Shown here piece after piece: positions 11,139 to 22,457 of a stretch of 64,000 nt of DNA. Under the pieces are notes generated by a model. It did not search any database. It was not told the DNA's origin and saw nothing but the letters and a program-made list of their open reading frames with translations. The stretch covers positions 3,041,181 through 3,105,180 of the forward strand of contig RPFO01000034.1 of assembly GCA_009746045.1 (NCBI GenBank), in the 5' to 3' direction. This stretch comes from Mesostigma viride (lineage: Eukaryota; Streptophyta; Mesostigmatophyceae; Mesostigmatales; Mesostigmataceae). A program made the translations under genes and the position numbers. The stretch's first letter is position 1; each line of letters begins with the position of its first letter.

Positions 11139-14100
11139 TGCAGCCCTTCCCGGCTGTAGCTCATTTTCGCGTTGCAGCCTCTCCCGGCTGTAGCCCATTT
11201 AGCGTTGCAGTCCTTCCAGGCTGTAGCCCAAGTGTTTCTTTTAGTGGCAGCCCTTATAGGCTATAGCCCCTAGCAGCAATAGTGTACACTGTGGCTGGCT
11301 CCGGAGCACGCTGAACAGGTCATTTGTGGGTACGGGTGGGGGAGGCAGGTCTTGCCACTCTTGTTCAGGCAGAAGAGTTAATTCTTATGCACACGGCACT
11401 CCTGGGTCACTAGGAGCCACTAATTGTACCACTCTATGACCTTCACCACCACCTTTGCCTTCTGCCCCAACCATCCTCTCACCAGGGTCATCAGTGTAGA
11501 GGGTACAGGGAGGGCAACAATTGTTGGATGCACTACGTAGCTGTGACAACAGGTAGTCATATCTGTTGCATGCGCGAGTGGTGACGCGCAGTAGTAGCTA
11601 CTTTGGTTGGCTGCTGCACTGTTACAGGTGGTCACACTTGTTCTTTTCCTTCATAGGGTTGTTTTATTTTCTTTCGGTGCTGGTAGTCATGCCAGTATCT
11701 TGGAGACAGGCAGGTAGTAGCCAGTCTGGCTATAGCTGCTGCGCTGTTACGGGTGATCACACCTGTCCCTCTTCTTTCTTTTGTTGTTTGGTTATTTCCA
11801 TGTGCTGCTAGTCACGCCAGTATGTTGACACTGTGTCCCTGTGGTTGTAGCCATTAGCTGCCTGTACCATGTACCTCCTTTGCAGGGGCCAGGATGGCTG
11901 CCTGTGCTCATCTTATAGGTGCTATAGTGACAATTGCTATCTTTAGTAGCATCGTCCCTTGTAGTCTTTAGTGACTGCAATATTCTAGCAATATTTGTAT
12001 CAGCTGTGACATGCAGCAGCTAGTAATAGCTGTGTTGTCTAGGTTGCTCTTATTTGCTACTAGACATCGCAATTAGGGATACCCTCATGGCGATTGTTGT
12101 CTCTTTGTTGGGATTAATTAGTTAGAGTGACAGTTGTTGCAACAGTTATAGTCATAGCTGGTGCCATCATGAGTATTTTGTCCCTTGTGCTTCTTTTGGT
12201 TCCTGTGTATATGGCCCTCACGGCCGTCCATGTGAAGTGTATCAACACTTTACCTCTTTTGTTTCCTTAGTGGTTGTCGCCGGCGTTCCACCGGCTTGTT
12301 CCTTTGTGCATCATGTCCATCTTCAAGCGTCGGCCTGTTTGGCAAGGGTAATTAATGTTTCTTACCTTTGACGTATCTATGCGACGTGGTTGTTTCAGGA
12401 TGATGCGCTTGGTTGTTGTAGCTCGGGTACCTTACTTTTCCTTCCAGTCAGGGAGGGTTCTATCAGCATATGCTTTGCAACCTTCCTAGTTGCAGATTTC
12501 ACTTTGCTGAAATGCATGCTGACGTTCATGGACATCAGTTCCCACGTGTGGATCCTACAGGGTTCTCAGTCCTCCTGTCATGCACACTTGTCTCCTCGTA
12601 CTTTTTCCTTCCAGTCAGGGAGGGTTACGTCGCCACAATGTGCAACCTTCTTAGTTGCAGGTTTTAGGCAATGGAGCACTTAAGCTGCATGACGGGCCTG
12701 GGATTGTTGTTGATTTTTGTTGCTTGACATAACAATCTTATGGATCCTATAGGGTTAGCAGTACTCCTTCAGTCTGAAGGCGCTATCAGCATTTTGTTCT
12801 CTTCCCTGTTCTATAAGGGGAGTTAGGACTCTTCACATGGGGTGCATTGGGTTTTACCACCACCCCCACATCATCTATCCTCAGTCGCATTCAGCCCGTT
12901 GCCATCCCCCCTTCCCTGCAAAGCCACCGTGCCAGGAGCCAGCAAGTAGTAATCCTTGTTGTTCGGGGTTGCTGTTGGTCATACATGCTGTTTGCTTGGA
13001 TTGATGTCAGGTGATAATGGGTGTTCATACCCATTTTTGTGGGTGTGTGGCACGTTTCTGTTGCAGGTAGTCATACCTATTTTTTTTGTACTCAATACTA
13101 GCGGTCATGCTGGTAACCGTGGCAATGGTTTATATCGGACATCGCCAGCTAGACACATCTACCATGATGACAGGGGCTCATGATAGCTCAGTACCGGGGA
13201 GTTCCTCGACGTGTTAATAGGGGCAGCCTTGCTTGTGGACCTGATCACTCCACTCTCAGTGCCATTCGGACACACTGATGTTTCGTAGACACTGCCTTGT
13301 CCTGAACTTCACACCCCTTTCTCCCCAGTCTGGGGGTACCCTTGTGGGTACAATGTCTTTGTACCTCAGTTATGGGACGTCTTTTTTGGCTTGATATTCT
13401 ATCTGTTTGGTTTGTTTGGAATTTTTTTTTTCCTTCCCCCCCCCCCCCCTCCGGGTGCTTTCCGTCGCGAGGGCGCTCCGATTCCCATAGAGGGGGGAGG
13501 AGAGAAGAAGAAAGAGGCTTCACAGCCCCTTAGGGGGGGCAGGAGTCACATGGATAATAGGCATCTGTGTGTTACCCAGTTAGTGGACTGAAGGGAGAGG
13601 CTCCCATCCCCCTTAGGGGGGGGAGGATTCAGTGTGCACTCAGGTTACTAGTGTTATTACTAGTGGCTCTAGTAGCAACTAGATATTGTGTCTGTACTAG
13701 TAGTCATACTAGTGGATGCACATGTTGGTCCGAGCATCTGTGTTTGTATTGGTAGTCATACTAGTGAGCTCTAGTGCATGTGTTGGTCCGGACATCGTGG
13801 ATGTACGGGGTTGGTTGTCCTTGGTTCGTCAGTGTCTGAGGTCAACTAGGTCATGTAGTACGTAGGTGTATGAGGGTGTACGTGGTGTGTGCATAAAGGA
13901 TTGGAAGATGCGTATGCGTGTCAGAGGAATCTTTCAATTTTTTTCTTTGAACTTGGTGTGGGTTCCTCCATGCCGAGGCACACGCTTGGCTCCCCCTTAG
14001 GGGGGGGAGGTATCTCATCTCTTTCGTGCGATGGATGTGCGCAGTCATGCACACTTGTCTCTTCCCCACCACACCAATACCAGCCGCATGTCCGCAAGGA

Positions 14101-14492
14101 GGAGCTATCTGCTCTTCAGGACCCCGCTCTTCAGGAGGGGTTGGACCTCGGCATTAGTTCATTCGGCGCGGAGTCCCCCTTGTAGTCATACGAGGTGGCG
14201 AGGGACACCGCTTTCATAAGGGTTACGGCGGCGACAAAGAGCGCGGGATACGGTGCGCGCAGTTCGAGCTATGATCACGCCTCAAGTTGCGACATCTGCG
14301 CGACGTCGGCGCAGTGGCGGCAGTCAGCGCTAGGGCGGCCGTCGGGCGAAGTATCACACGCGACTTCCGTCGCAAGCGTATATTTGTGCAACGGTGGTAA
14401 GCCACCGTACATGGAGCCCGCGCTATGCCCCTCAGGTATAGTGGCGACGGGCGACAAGGACAAGGAGACACAGTGGCCACTTCGGCGAGTCG
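10288..14492. other. E internal region, mostly non-coding
   Basis: There is no pol-like protein in any frame. It holds the hairpin/GT array (10855-11272) and a duplicated block around cttccagtcagggagggtt (12437-12460 and 12607-12630). Short hairpins of the form cccccttaggggggg occur near 13535, 13605 and 13997, with a C-run at 13437-13449. A decayed copy of the LTR-end motif ccggcagtcagc lies at 10694. Confidence 0.6.
10855..11272. repeat. Hairpin minisatellite with two (GT)n tracts
   Basis: About ten copies of a ~30-bp unit containing gcagccctt-ccaggctgtagccc. Its CAGCC/GGCTG arms can fold into a small hairpin. The array is interrupted by two long (GT)n runs (10963-11003 and 11091-11135). 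The Cys-Val ORFs here are artefacts. Confidence 0.85.
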
Positions 14493-15031
14493 ATGGACGC
14501 ATCGGCGAGTCATTTGTTGGACAACATGCCGGTTTCCGGCATTAACAAGGCGTCCGACCTCTCTTCGCAGTCCGCGGTGGAGGTCGAGCAGCGGGTTTTC
14601 TCCTAGCTGCAGGCGCTACGTTTAGGTTTGGAGAAACAGATGGTTGCATTGGCAGAGTTGTTTTTTTTTAGGCGCGGTTGTCCACCGCGATGGAAGCGGT
14701 ACTCCATGCAGAAGGTGATGGAGCGGATGTTGACTCCCCAAGCGGCGGCGGGACCTGGGGCTTCTGCACCTTCCAGTGCAGGACCCAATCAGGTCGCGCC
14801 TTAAGGGCCGGGCAGGGCAGTCACTAGCGCGACGTTACCGGTGGGTACTGTGACCGTTGCGGGTGGTAATTCCGGGGTTGTGGGGCCGTTAGGTCCCCCA
14901 ATGACGGGCCGGCTTTCCAGTGCCCGTCCAGGGGTCGCACCGGGGCCGTCAGGTCCCCTCGTGGCGGGGCTTTCCAGCCCCTCACACCGACCTTTGGCTC
15001 CTGTCCAGGTTCCCCCTCAGGGGTCTGGGTG
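14493..15031 (+). pseudogene. E gag-like ORF, 5' part (split by B+)
   Basis: From ATG 14493 a coherent frame runs into the B+ insertion point and resumes at 53889, ending at TGA 53980-53982. The TSD gggtg restores the frame exactly. Visible features: MDASASHLLDNMPVSGINKA, then an amphipathic stretch (SAVEVEQRVF...LQALRLGLEKQMVALAE) that could be coiled coil. A Gly/Pro/Ser-rich low-complexity region follows. Two in-frame stops (TAG 14604-14606, TAA 14802-14804) break it. There is no zinc knuckle. Position before any pol remnant and this composition suggest a Gag, but no motif proves it. Confidence 0.4.
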
Positions 15032-15161
15032 AGTTAACGTAAAGGATTTACGTTAGATGGATAGAGATTGTTACGCTCTTTCCAACGGCACCTTGAACGC
15101 CTCATTTGGTTAAGAAACGTAAAAGTTATGACGTTTCCTAGGCTGTGCCGACAGTACCCGG
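15032..15161 (+). repeat. B+ 5' LTR, first 130 bp
   Basis: Starts AGTTAACGTAAAGG. The remainder is at 21967-22457, after element A. It ends at cccgg, the target of A. Confidence 0.9.
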
Positions 15162-15744
15162 TGTTAAAATCGAGTTCGAATTTTATTAAATGATAATTTT
15201 ACGGTAATCAGGTTACAAACTCAGAGCCAAGCCCCCAGCTTAATTTACCAGCGCAACCATAGCCATTGCCAGCATAGCAGCAACAACCGTTGGACCGCCG
15301 CAACACAATGCTGGCTTTTGGATCATCATCGTCTGTCAGGCGGCTAGGCTAGCCTGCAGCGCTAGGCACCGACGCAAGCCTGGGAACGCATCTCCGTTAC
15401 ACATCTCCGTTACAACACACCAGCCGAGTACCGACCAATCGACACACACCAGTATCTCGCCACTTGTCACGCCAGCCGGCAGTACCCAGAATCCTAGTCC
15501 GCACCTCAGTACCGGACCAGTGCCGCACAGCCAAAGTCTAGGGCGTAACTCACGAGGCATAACGCACACAGCGTAACTTAAATCGTTGTGGATCACACAA
15601 GCCAAAATTCAGCCGAACCTCAAAACGGCTAAGTCCCAATGCGCCGAATTAACCCGAACGCCTCGAACCACAAAATGGCTAAGTACCGGCACACAATCAT
15701 TAATTATTTCCATGTGACTGCGAGCTGAAACCTATAATATAACA
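15162..15744 (-). repeat. A 3' LTR
   Basis: 583 bp direct repeat of 21379-21961. On the minus strand it begins TGTTATATTATAGG (TATA-like) and carries AATAAA close to its 3' end. The 89-aa ORF present in both LTRs is not supported as a gene. Confidence 0.95.
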
Positions 15745-16218
15745 CCAGCCGCTTTTTCCCGAGCAGTCACACATCCCACCAATCATTATCTCACTCAGCT
15801 CGAGAGTAACCGACAGACACCTCACCAGGAAGCACTAACACAGGACGCTATGTACTAGGGGAGTCCGCACCCCTCACTTGGCGCCCATTCACGCCCTGGT
15901 AGTACAACCAGCATCTGTCAGTAAGTCAAGTAAGCAAGCGAGAATACAAGACTGATCAAAAGACCACCCTCGGCTCCAACACCAACCACACCCTGAACCC
16001 ACGGACTTTCACACATCACCAACCACAGTCCCCGCCTCCGATCAGGTCCTCAACCCAGGACCATCCCATCAGGTACATCCCCACCAAGATAGAGTTATCC
16101 AACCGTACTGGGTCATCCTGAGATGGGCTCGATCCAGGGGTCATTCCCAGCCCACATGTAATGCGTCCCAACGCCTGCCAGCCTGAAATTCTCATGCCAC
16201 ATGGTCCATTGCCCAGAT
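15745..16218 (-). other. A 3' untranslated region
   Basis: About 470 nt between the pol stop and the 3' LTR. No ORF of note. On the minus strand it ends in a short purine tract next to the LTR, where plus-strand priming would be expected. Confidence 0.7.
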
Positions 16219-18096
16219 CTACATCAAACCCTCCAGCAGTCCTTGCAGATCCCCGAGAGAGCCCCCCATGACCATCCGCAGGAGGCGATACTGGTCGCGC
16301 GCCCCAGCGAACAGCTTGGTCAGCGCATCAGCCGGGTTGAGCTTCCCAGGTAGATGAAGCACGCTCACTGCGTATGACAGTTCCTTGAGTAGTAGGAAAT
16401 CCAGGTCGCGCGTCCTGGACAGGCTGTTGAGAATGAAACTCACAAGCGGCTGACTGTCGGTATGCACAGTCGTGGTCAGTACCAAACGAGCATCCAGCCA
16501 CTTGCCCATCCAGCGCAGAAATTGCTCTAGATACAGGGACGCCTTGATGCACTCACACACCCCGCGACACTCATTGGTATCCGATCCAACTGCCACCCTG
16601 CGGCACAACCTAGAGTACCACCCACAGAGCGAACCATTGCCCTTGGGGTTGGAGAGCACAAACAAGCCGCCCATGCGAGCTCTCGTCTTGGTGAGCTCCC
16701 TGCCCTCGCCAGACGTGTCAGCAAAGCAATGCAACACAATCGGCTGAGAAAGAGACAAACCAGAAAGTACTACACCCTGGCTCTCAGCAACATACTGCTT
16801 GATCACAGACGGAGAAACGAGAGCCAACACCTCATCCACAGTCCTACTTAACACCAGCAGGTCAGGCCCACACACCGCTGCCATCCAGCCGAGCTTGCCA
16901 CGCAATCTGCTCCACAAACCCTTGGCGCACAACTCCTCCACATCGCGCATGAGCTCCTCCCTGTACTTGTCAGGAATACCCAAGTGCATCCGGTGCTTAC
17001 CCGACACCACCCGCAGGGTTTGCACCACCCCGCAAAACACCCGTGGCGTCTGCGGCCCCAATTGCTGCAACTCACCCACTGGGAACCGCCGCCCAATGTC
17101 AGCATAGAATGCATGCAAGGCTGACCGCGAAGCAATGACACGCAAGTCATCCCCATGCAGTTGTACAAACATAGGACCAGACGGCATCCGCGCCACGAAC
17201 AACGATGGGTCGTAGGGAGATACCTCAAACTCTGCGATCTCACCCAACGCACGCATGAGGGTTATCCTCCAAACAATCGACGCGCTCTGCAGACCCTCTA
17301 TAGCCTTGCACAGACCCATGAACTCAGACGTGACCACCTCCTTCCAGAACGGCGGCGTCTGCACCACTAGAGGCGGAGTACCCTCCCACACCTCTTGCGC
17401 CACTTCCTCGCTAGAGTTAGGGAATGCGCGCTTGACATCAATGGACGCACACGCGTAGTCCTTGCCTTCGTCCAGAAAGCTAAGAAAAATCATGCTAACC
17501 ATCCTGAACGTGTCCCATGCCATCCCTGGGGTGTAGAGCTCCTCCTTGGCCAGCGGGCTAGTACCTGCAAACTCTTGTGATACCGGCCTCACGTAGCAGA
17601 TCTCCACACCTGCCTTCACCTTGTGGGACAGCACCATCTTCAGCGGAAGCACCCTAGCCCCCTTCGGCACCGTGTCAAGCGGTTCATACACCCCGTAGCC
17701 CTGCCACTCCTCAAGTGCCTTACGGAATGCACACCACCAGCTCGAGAACCCACTAGGCGTTGACATCTGCAGTACAAGCTCAGGGAATGTGATCGGGGAA
17801 TGTGCGGCTATGTCCCTCTCAGTGATTCCTAGGCTGTTGGGATGCAGTAATGCAGGCATAACCAGGTCAGCAGCTGGCGGGAGATCAGCGCCCCACGCTA
17901 CACCCTCCGTACCCGACAGTGCTGCTAGCCTAGCCACTGTGCTGCAAATGCGACTGAGAGGCTCGACTGACTTGTAAGACTGTAGCTCTATCGACCCGTG
18001 ACCTACTCGGGTTAGCAATGAGCTCTGAATCCGCACATCAGGATGGTCCAGGAAAGGAAGTCCCAAAATGGCGGGTCCATCATACCCCTCGAGCAC
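16219..18096 (-). CDS. A pol, 3' part: end of protease, reverse transcriptase, RNase H
   Basis: This part of the polyprotein copies element RNA into DNA. The frame opens inside the protease: its first residues LEGYDGPAILGLPFL are the final strand of a retropepsin, so the GTG at 18096 is not a true start. RT motif A is SIDVKRAF (~residue 215), motif B-like IEGLQSASIVW, and the active site LHGDD near residue 316 replaces Copia's usual YVDD. RNase H has its four acidic sites: FADTS, TNECRG, HTDSQ and NPADALTK (the last ~residue 590). The TAG stop is at 16219-16221. The frame joins the upstream ORF by a -1 shift at a run of four G near 18105. The run looks like a one-base loss, though -1 slippage cannot be excluded. 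Confidence 0.85.
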   Translation of the reverse strand: MLEGYDGPAILGLPFLDHPDVRIQSSLLTRVGHGSIELQSYKSVEPLSRICSTVARLAALSGTEGVAWGADLPPAADLVMPALLHPNSLGITERDIAAHSPITFPELVLQMSTPSGFSSWWCAFRKALEEWQGYGVYEPLDTVPKGARVLPLKMVLSHKVKAGVEICYVRPVSQEFAGTSPLAKEELYTPGMAWDTFRMVSMIFLSFLDEGKDYACASIDVKRAFPNSSEEVAQEVWEGTPPLVVQTPPFWKEVVTSEFMGLCKAIEGLQSASIVWRITLMRALGEIAEFEVSPYDPSLFVARMPSGPMFVQLHGDDLRVIASRSALHAFYADIGRRFPVGELQQLGPQTPRVFCGVVQTLRVVSGKHRMHLGIPDKYREELMRDVEELCAKGLWSRLRGKLGWMAAVCGPDLLVLSRTVDEVLALVSPSVIKQYVAESQGVVLSGLSLSQPIVLHCFADTSGEGRELTKTRARMGGLFVLSNPKGNGSLCGWYSRLCRRVAVGSDTNECRGVCECIKASLYLEQFLRWMGKWLDARLVLTTTVHTDSQPLVSFILNSLSRTRDLDFLLLKELSYAVSVLHLPGKLNPADALTKLFAGARDQYRLLRMVMGGSLGDLQGLLEGLM

Positions 18097-20096
18097 GCAA
18101 AACGGCGTCTCCTCCCCAAGATCGTCAGCATTACCTCACCCCGCACCGGCATCCTCACTAACCCGGAGAAGTCCTCCACATACCTCCACCTGGACGCAGT
18201 GCACGGCAGATGCCTGGCTACTCCCTCACCCAGCAAGCACACCACCGCGTCAGTGTCCACTTCCAATCGACAACTACCCAGCCCGTCCGAATACCAGTTG
18301 GCAAGCTTAGAGACCGCAGCCACCAGCTCACCTGGCTCACCTCTCTCCTCGACAGCCTCGCTGTCGTCCATGGGGCTATCGCCCTCACTCGGCAATATAG
18401 GCCCCGCGTCGGCCAACCCGCCAACGCCACCAGCCTGCTGCCCCGCACCTGCGGTCAATGCCCCAGCATCGCCGGCCCGTGCAACCCCACCTTCGGCTGG
18501 CTCACCCGCCTCACCGGACCGTGGTACCATCCCACCTTCGGCCACCCGCTCCTTGCCGGCCCGCGAGATGTTGCCCCCCAACTGCCGCTGCTCGCCCACC
18601 GTGGCAGCGCGTCGAGCTTCCTGCAGGCGCTCCACTAGGCGGGCTAGTACCGCGGCGCGCTGCTTCTCCTGGTCGTCAACGGCTGGGGCAACCCCCGAAC
18701 CGCCCGACCCCACGCTAGCGGGACCGCCCTTGGAAGGTGGCAACCCAGCTTCCGGCGAAAGGGAGCGAGTAGGTTGATCAGGCCCACCCCCCTCCCTCAC
18801 CCCCCCTGCAGCCCCGGGATCCCCCGCCTCACCCCCAGCCTGCACACTGGGGTCCCTAACACCTTCCTCAGCGGGTGGGTCTGGCGGCCCCAGCCCGTCA
18901 TAGTAGGGGCGCAGGTGTTTCCACGCTAGCAGCTTGTCGTAGCAACTGTCCTCTAGCGCTACCGAAGCAAGCATGTGATCAGGATCGATCTCCTTGACCA
19001 CACCGGGACCTCTCCATAGGCCCCGTTTTCCATGACTGCCCTCCGCGTAGGCCCAGACCCTGGCGTTCACGCACGGCACATAAACCTGTCCACGTCGCAG
19101 GTCCATCTTTACCATGCGCACGTAACGATCGCTCAAATAATCCCTGTACTCTTCCACAGCCTCAGGTGACAACAAGCCCATCTCCACTCCCTTAGGCGTG
19201 ACTGCCACCTGCCCACCCAACACCTTGACCATTACACGGTTGTTGAGACATTGCTCTATCTCATTGCAGATCACCAGCCTCTCACGATACGAGCCTGTTC
19301 TCATCTTCTCCATGCATGCCATCACCTGCTTCGATGTCTGTATGTGGCGCTCGACAAGACCCTGGTGCTCGTGGTCAGCTACCCCAGCAAGTTCTATCTT
19401 CCCCACACCCGGCTCACCCACACAGCACTCAAACTGCTGATCGCACTCCAACACAGATGCCACACCAAACTTGGACCTGAGGAGACGCAATGCATCACAC
19501 AAGTGCTCCTTCAGCTTGCGCTCAAGTGGCACCATGACCTTGTACCTGGAGAACCTGCCCACTGCAAGCACGTAGTCTCTGTCGTCATACATGAATACAT
19601 CACACTGCACCACACCTCGCTCAAACTCTGGCCTACGTGCATGGAACTTGTGCGGTTTAGGTGCCCGCTCCTGACATTTGCGACACCTTAACCACACCTG
19701 CTTGCACATATCCACTAAGTCTGTGAACCCTAGCATGGCTGCCCACTCCTCACCCGCATGCCCATGCCCTAGTGCTTTGTGTAACCGTGTGGCCATGTTA
19801 AGTACACTGAGCGACCCGGCTGCCTCACCGCACGCCGCACCATTCACATGTGCTGAACTAGGGTCTGGTGAGGTACCACCTACCGGCGGCCCGCCCGCTG
19901 CGGTGTGCCCCCCTGCAGCGCCTCCAACCCACTCATTCCCCATCCCCTGAGACACTGCCCTTCCCCCTTCTGCAGCTGTCCCATGCTCCAGGTGGCCCCC
20001 CTTCTCCCTAGTGCCTGCTAGCACCGCCACCTGAGCACCCAGGTAGGGTGAGTACACCTGGGGGGTCGAGCTGGCCTCCCCTGCACCAGCCCGCAT
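18012..20096 (-). CDS. A pol, 5' part: integrase and start of protease
   Basis: Integrase inserts the cDNA. Visible domains in order: a Gly/Ala/Pro-rich linker; the HHCC zinc site (LHKALGHGH ~residue 103, CRKC ~136); and the catalytic core with Asp in VQCDVF (~165), Asp in LECDQQF (~219) and Glu in GLVERHI (~250). The last two acidic residues are separated by 29 residues instead of Copia's 35, and the usual DNGGEF is replaced by DQQFE. After a long Pro/Gly-rich segment comes the retropepsin signature LEVDTDAV (~613), then RGEVMLTILG, where the frame is lost. The frame is the same as gag's, five codons after gag's TGA, so expression by stop-codon readthrough is likely; the ATG at 20096 is an alternative start. 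Confidence 0.85.
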   Translation of the reverse strand: MRAGAGEASSTPQVYSPYLGAQVAVLAGTREKGGHLEHGTAAEGGRAVSQGMGNEWVGGAAGGHTAAGGPPVGGTSPDPSSAHVNGAACGEAAGSLSVLNMATRLHKALGHGHAGEEWAAMLGFTDLVDMCKQVWLRCRKCQERAPKPHKFHARRPEFERGVVQCDVFMYDDRDYVLAVGRFSRYKVMVPLERKLKEHLCDALRLLRSKFGVASVLECDQQFECCVGEPGVGKIELAGVADHEHQGLVERHIQTSKQVMACMEKMRTGSYRERLVICNEIEQCLNNRVMVKVLGGQVAVTPKGVEMGLLSPEAVEEYRDYLSDRYVRMVKMDLRRGQVYVPCVNARVWAYAEGSHGKRGLWRGPGVVKEIDPDHMLASVALEDSCYDKLLAWKHLRPYYDGLGPPDPPAEEGVRDPSVQAGGEAGDPGAAGGVREGGGPDQPTRSLSPEAGLPPSKGGPASVGSGGSGVAPAVDDQEKQRAAVLARLVERLQEARRAATVGEQRQLGGNISRAGKERVAEGGMVPRSGEAGEPAEGGVARAGDAGALTAGAGQQAGGVGGLADAGPILPSEGDSPMDDSEAVEERGEPGELVAAVSKLANWYSDGLGSCRLEVDTDAVVCLLGEGVARHLPCTASRWRYVEDFSGLVRMPVRGEVMLTILGRRRRFACSRGMMDPPFWDFLSWTILMCGFRAHC

Positions 20097-20108
20097 GCCA
20101 ACCTCACC

Positions 20109-20114
20109 TAGTCA
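20109..20114 (-). promoter_or_regulatory. A gag-pol junction: UGA CUA(G) readthrough context
   Basis: Gag ends in TGA and is followed in frame by CTA GGT GAG GTT GGC ATG into the integrase ORF, with no other stop. UGA-CUA-G is the best-known leaky-stop context (alphaviruses and several animal genes). It would give a small fraction of Gag-Pol. Readthrough itself is inferred. Confidence 0.6.
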
Positions 20115-20323
20115 CCTACGGCCACCGCCCTGGGCCGCTGGGCACAGGTGAGTGTCCCTCGCAAAGTGCCCTGGCTGCCCACACCTGTGACACACCGCTG
20201 GTGCTTGCGAGTTGGCGTTGCTGCGTGCCTGGAGAGTGTCCTTGTGCCTGTGATAGCAATTGGCTGCCATGTGTCCCGACTTCCCACACACAAAGCATGC
20301 CCCATGCACCGCCGGCTGTGCAC

Positions 20324-20367
<44 letters not shown>

Positions 20368-21338
20368 GAGCGCTGTTGCTGCTGATACGGCGACGCAGCT
20401 GGCTGTTGTGCATGCTGCTGCTGCTGCGGGTATGGCTGCTGTCTACCTTGCTGCCATCGCTTCCCAGGCATGCGCTGCGCTCGGCTGAAGCTGCCCTTAT
20501 TGCCCCTACGCATCGGGCCCCCATTGCCCCGAGGCCCGCTGGGCCCCGCGCCGCTAGAGCCACCACCGCCCGCAATGGCGGCCACCTTGCCCCCATCCGG
20601 CGCTTTAGCAGCACCACCTTGGGCACCACCAGAAGAAGGAATGGAATTCACAGCGACAGGCGGTAATGCAGGGGAAATCAGACCCAGCTCATTGAGCTTA
20701 CCTTGGGCCCGCAGTTGGGCCACCATGTCCCTCTCCTCACCCTCGACAATGCCCGTGATAACCTCAATCGCCTTATTGAGATCATCCTCGGCTTTCTCAC
20801 GCTTGAGAGCTGCCATGGCATTCTGGAAATTAAGGTCCTTGGCATTGCGAACATAACGGTCCACCACCGCCAGTTCCACCACCGGAATGCCATCCTTTAC
20901 ACTCTCGTTTCTCGCATTTCTCAAAGCGAGAAGGTCGAGTGTGTAGGGACGCTTCGGCACCCAATTATAAATGCCAACATGACGAGACTTGGCAGATGCT
21001 TTCGATTCAAGAAGTGCTGCACGCAACCTACCTCCAATTGCAGCGCCCTCGATTTTCTCGTCACGGCAGGAGCGCAGGCAATTTACTAGAATGGCGTTGT
21101 CGGCTCTAAACATTCCGGCATCCCGGAATAGCCCATACAGATCCTCGGTTTTATCTGCATGATCCGCCACAAACGCCTCAAACCTGTCACAGAAATCCTC
21201 TACCAATGTCACTGCCGCATCAAGAGGAATTGTCCCGACTCGTGTTTTGCACAGCTCTATCAAATTCTTCTCATTTCTTAAATCCTTCCACCCAGTACGC
21301 TTTCTCGAATCCGTCTCTTCTTGTTCTTGATCCGACAT
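20112..21338 (-). CDS. A gag: capsid/nucleocapsid protein (408 aa)
   Basis: Structural protein that packages element RNA into particles. It starts at ATG 21338, 40 nt after the 5' LTR. The N-terminal ~230 residues are helix-rich and charged (DAAVTLVEDFCDRFEAF...). Next come a Gly/Ala-rich region and a Gln-rich stretch encoded by CAG repeats (~residues 300-340). Two CCHC zinc knuckles follow: CFVCGKSGHMAANC (~residue 345) and a variant CHRCGQPGHFARDTHLC (~380). It ends at TGA 20112-20114, in frame with pol. The arrangement is typical of Copia Gag, though a CAG-expanded segment before the knuckles is unusual. Confidence 0.85.
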
Positions 21339-21378
21339 TGCTACGTTTTTCCTTATTAATTAACCCCGTCCTAGTACA

Positions 21379-21961
21379 TGTTAAAATCGAGTTCGAATTT
21401 TATTAAATGATAATTTTACGGTAATCAGGTTACAAACTCAGAGCCAAGCCCCCAGCTTAATTTACCAGCGCAACCATAGCCATTGCCAGCATAGCAGCAA
21501 CAACCGTTGGACCGCCGCAACACAATGCTGGCTTTTGGATCATCATCGTCTGTCAGGCGGCTAGGCTAGCCTGCAGCGCTAGGCACCGACGCAAGCCTGG
21601 GAACGCATCTCCGTTACACATCTCCGTTACAACACACCAGCCGAGTACCGACCAATCGACACACACCAGTATCTCGCCACTTGTCACGCCAGCCGGCAGT
21701 ACCCAGAATCCTAGTCCGCACCTCAGTACCGGACCAGTGCCGCACAGCCAAAGTCTAGGGCGTAACTCACGAGGCATAACGCACACAGCGTAACTTAAAT
21801 CGTTGTGGATCACACAAGCCAAAATTCAGCCGAACCTCAAAACGGCTAAGTCCCAATGCGCTGAATTAACCCGAACGCCTCGAACCACAAAATGGCTAAG
21901 TACCGGCACACAATCATTAATTATTTCCATGTGACTGCGAGCTGAAACCTATAATATAACA
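21379..21961 (-). repeat. A 5' LTR
   Basis: 583 bp, TGTTA...TAACA. The sequence immediately after it on the minus strand (TGTACTAGGACGGGG) lacks the TGG expected of a primer-binding site matching a tRNA 3' end. AATAAA lies at 21398-21403 (minus strand). Confidence 0.95.
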
Positions 21962-22457
21962 CCCGGCGCGCCACTGTGGGCGCGTACGGACACAGGATGT
22001 ACAAGTGTCACTTTGATAGTCCGCAGGACGTTGACAGGACTTGTACAGGACTTGATGGTCAATTGATAGGTAGGCGTGCTGTAGCGCGCCAGGACCTATG
22101 AGACATGCAATTGATGCTGAGTAGTGTACGGATAGGTCCACAGGACTAGCCGTATGGACAATTGATAGATCTGCGCGCCAAAGGCGTGCCAGAGTCTGTG
22201 TAATCAATTGATTGACAGTTCAGCTGTGACAGTACAGCTGAATACTTGGACGCGTCCCTAACAACCTATACGTGTGACTTGGTCGCACCGGGACGCTAGT
22301 TCTTGCGTGCACGTTCTCTTGGCACTGCGACCCTGTCGCCTGTGCTGCGTGCAGTCTTGGAAGTGACGTGACTTACGTCTGTGTTTCCTTGTTATTAATA
22401 AAGGCAACTTCCTGCAAGAACCATGGCGGAATTCGTGGCATTCGCACTCATACAACT
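21962..22457 (+). repeat. B+ 5' LTR, remainder
   Basis: Continues from 15161; the first five bases are the TSD copy. Rich in short inverted motifs (tcaattgatag, cagctgtgacagtacagctg). It has AATAAA at 22397-22402 and ends ACAACT. The next bases, cgtattacacgcc, show no tRNA-like primer site. Confidence 0.9.

Larger units (their letters stand above)
15162..21961 (-). mobile_element. Element A: near-intact Copia-like retrotransposon inserted in the B+ 5' LTR
   Basis: 6.8 kb, with identical-length LTRs (583 bp, TGTTA...TAACA) that differ at one noticed base. TSD cccgg (15157-15161 and 21962-21966). On the minus strand the order is 5' LTR, a 40-nt leader, gag, an in-frame TGA, IN-PR, a one-base frame change, RT-RNase H, ~470 nt of 3' UTR, a purine-rich tract (gggaaaaagcgg) and the 3' LTR. 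It is the only one of the three families here with conventional TG...CA ends. Confidence 0.95.

Noticed and set aside
14195-14545. 116-aa ORF overlapping the start of the E gag-like ORF
   Set aside because: It is in another frame. The 14493 frame continues coherently across stops and across the B+ insertion; this one does not.
15336-15605. 89-aa ORF repeated at 21553-21822
   Set aside because: It lies within the A LTRs, so duplication is explained by LTR identity. It has no ATG-supported expression context or recognisable domain.
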